A stretch of 64,000 nt of DNA, taken from positions 1-64,000 of the forward strand of contig JALOBT010000007.1 in the NCBI GenBank assembly GCA_023228125.1, written 5' to 3'. This stretch comes from Candidatus Cloacimonadota bacterium. GTDB lineage: Bacteria; Cloacimonadota; Cloacimonadia; Cloacimonadales; Cloacimonadaceae. The notes under the pieces were generated by a model. It searched no databases, was not told where the DNA came from, and was given only the letters and a program-made list of their open reading frames with translations. Position numbers and translations under genes: made by a program. This document shows positions 62,704 to 64,000 of this stretch, piece after piece; positions within the stretch are counted from its first letter, which is position 1, and each line of letters starts with the position of its first letter.

Positions 62704-63303
62704 ATGGCGATGAAATACGATTTCTACTTCAAGATAAACTTAAACAAATTTGGTGAACAACGCCTGGAAAAAGAACGCGAGAACCGGACTCTCAGAAATT
62801 CCGTGATCTTCTTTGTGTTCTGTTTTATCCTGGTTTTGGTCGCCTGGTTTTATATTATCGGCAATACGAAACACAAACTGGAAGCTCGTGAACAATATCT
62901 TTCTGAGATTCAAGGCGAATTGCAGCGTTACCGCACCAGCGGAGATTATCTGTCTTCAGAAGACCTCGATCGCCTGGCACGTACCTTTGACGACCGCATC
63001 TTTTGGGCGCGGAAAATGGTAGCCTTGGGCGCCGAGATCGACGATAAACTTGCTGTCCGTAAATTTGACTATGCCAATGGTATGCTTACCATCAATGGCA
63101 TTACCGAAGTTGATACCAAAGTTAAAGAGTTCGACCTGATCAATGGTTTTATCGACCGCTTAAAAGCTAATCCGGAGATTTCAAACGATTTTCCGAATAT
63201 CAAGAGTGGCCAAGTGATCAAGCAATTGATCAAGGATACCGCTATCTTTGAATTTGTGATCGAATGCTATACACCGGGAAAGGGAATGGGAGCAATCAGA
63301 TGA
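62704..63303 (+). CDS. pilN: PilN, inner-membrane pilus alignment protein
   Basis: A 199-residue protein with a short cytoplasmic N-terminus bearing FYFKINLNKFGEQR (the PilM-binding INLNK motif), one membrane helix (~33-51, VIFFVFCFILVLVAWFYIIG), a coiled coil and a ferredoxin-like periplasmic domain (NGMLTINGITEVDTKVKEF). It pairs with PilO. The stop overlaps the pilO ATG (ATGA). Confidence 0.92.
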   Translation: MAMKYDFYFKINLNKFGEQRLEKERENRTLRNSVIFFVFCFILVLVAWFYIIGNTKHKLEAREQYLSEIQGELQRYRTSGDYLSSEDLDRLARTFDDRIFWARKMVALGAEIDDKLAVRKFDYANGMLTINGITEVDTKVKEFDLINGFIDRLKANPEISNDFPNIKSGQVIKQLIKDTAIFEFVIECYTPGKGMGAIR

Positions 63304-63851
63304 GAGAAAAGTACTTTGCCTTTATCATTGTGATGCTGGCTGCCACTGTGGCCTTCATCATGCTCACCACCCGTACCCTGGAAGCCAATATGCGCGAAAT
63401 CCGCAATCTGGATGATCACATCAAAACCACTCAGGAGCAATTGAACAGTGCCCGTATCCTGGATCAAGAGCTGAGCGAATTTGCCCGGATCATCGAAAAC
63501 AGCCTCACGCGCACTCCACAATTTAGCTTTGATGAGATCAACGACTTCAAGGCCAGAATTGGGGAAATGGCGCATCAACGTCAGATCTCCATCAATAAGA
63601 TGTCCGATACCAATAAGTGGTCTTTGCCCAATCTCATCGAAACCACTTTTAATCTGGAATTGGAAGCCACTTATGTACAGATAGGCCAGTTTATATCGGA
63701 TCTGGAATCTCAGGATAATATCATCAAGATTCAAACTCTGGATATTAGCCCGGCCCAGATTACCGATAAAGATGGTAAGGACGCCAATGCTCCCTCGCGT
63801 TACCGCGTGCTCCTGGAGCTCTCAATTTTCAAAGTGAAGAAGGAGGCCTAA
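63300..63851 (+). CDS. pilO: PilO, inner-membrane pilus alignment protein
   Basis: A 183-residue protein: membrane helix at the very N-terminus (YFAFIIVMLAATVAFIML, ~5-22), a coiled coil (~30-65) and a periplasmic domain with TTFNLELEATYVQIGQFISD, the typical PilO segment. The ATG at 63300 overlaps the pilN stop; an upstream in-frame ATG at 63264 lies within pilN and would put a polar leader before the helix. Confidence 0.92.
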   Translation: MREKYFAFIIVMLAATVAFIMLTTRTLEANMREIRNLDDHIKTTQEQLNSARILDQELSEFARIIENSLTRTPQFSFDEINDFKARIGEMAHQRQISINKMSDTNKWSLPNLIETTFNLELEATYVQIGQFISDLESQDNIIKIQTLDISPAQITDKDGKDANAPSRYRVLLELSIFKVKKEA

Positions 63852-63852
63852 G

Positions 63853-64000
63853 ATGCAATATAGATTTGTAAAAGACCTCGCTATAGCCCTGATCGTAATT
63901 CTGCTGGGAGTCCTTGTGGTACGCCTGGTTGTCATAAACCGTAAAGTGTCTGTGATCCCTGAAACCTCGATTCACATCCAGGAATCAGTTACCGATACCC
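63853..64000 (+). CDS. Start of a membrane-anchored pilus protein, cut by the window edge
   Basis: The first 49 codons are in the window. ATG at 63853, one base after the pilO stop; AGGAGG lies about 6-7 bases upstream. It has a short basic start, MQYRFVKDL, then a membrane helix (AIALIVILLGVLVVRLVVI) and a polar stretch. Position after PilO would suit PilP, which is a lipoprotein, but no lipobox is seen, so another pilus-cluster protein is possible. Confidence 0.75.
   Translation, partial: MQYRFVKDLAIALIVILLGVLVVRLVVINRKVSVIPETSIHIQESVTDT

Overview
The window looks like one chromosomal segment of a Gram-negative anaerobe with mid-range GC. The gene set fits the FCB superphylum and most resembles Candidatus Cloacimonadota: an rpsU-cvpA-mutS2-dnaG-rpoD macromolecular-synthesis cluster, a pyruvate:ferredoxin oxidoreductase, a MoxR/BatABCDE operon, outer-membrane-type and lipoprotein genes, and a retractable type IV pilus cluster. 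No rRNA or tRNA was seen, so the lineage call is inference from gene content.

Layout. (1) 1-9510 is an accessory region: a frameshifted DUF2075 ATPase gene, a ~0.9 kb intergenic stretch with a diverged repeat ending in a hairpin, then a three-gene operon (two paralogous beta-propeller proteins, the second fused to an Hsp70/actin-type ATPase, followed by a translationally coupled SNF2-family ATPase). This operon is the best candidate for an undescribed system, probably for defence or DNA/protein quality control. (2) 9596-13814 holds two lipoproteins and a DUF2188 protein. (3) 14018-20761 (minus strand) is the MMS operon with promoter, internal terminator after rpsU and end terminator. (4) 21160-24759 is pyruvate:ferredoxin oxidoreductase with its promoter. 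(5) 24760-27589 is repeat-rich and carries one orphan SecD-like protein. (6) 27590-38425 (minus strand) is a glycan operon: a solute-binding-protein/permease fusion, a permease with a large extracytoplasmic insert, GH38, GH20, GH130 and a CBM9-like secreted protein. Together they suggest import and intracellular breakdown of mannose/GlcNAc-containing oligosaccharides. (7) 38962-41031 encodes GAPDH and class II aldolase. (8) 42176-45720 encodes a lipoprotein with an outer-membrane-type protein, a cNMP-binding-domain histidine kinase, and ribosomal protein L28. (9) 45756-53553 is an eight-gene MoxR-DUF58-Bat operon. (10) 54333-56360 is a periplasmic parvulin. (11) 56912-64000 is a type IV pilus cluster (pilin, PilT, two pseudopilins, a PilX-like protein, PilM, PilN, PilO and a truncated next gene) behind a candidate sigma-54 promoter.

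Intergenic regions are unusually full of repeats: 7-bp, 55-bp and 135-bp tandem arrays, a family of hairpins around ACTCGAGATGACTCGA, and several dispersed families that recur between unrelated operons.
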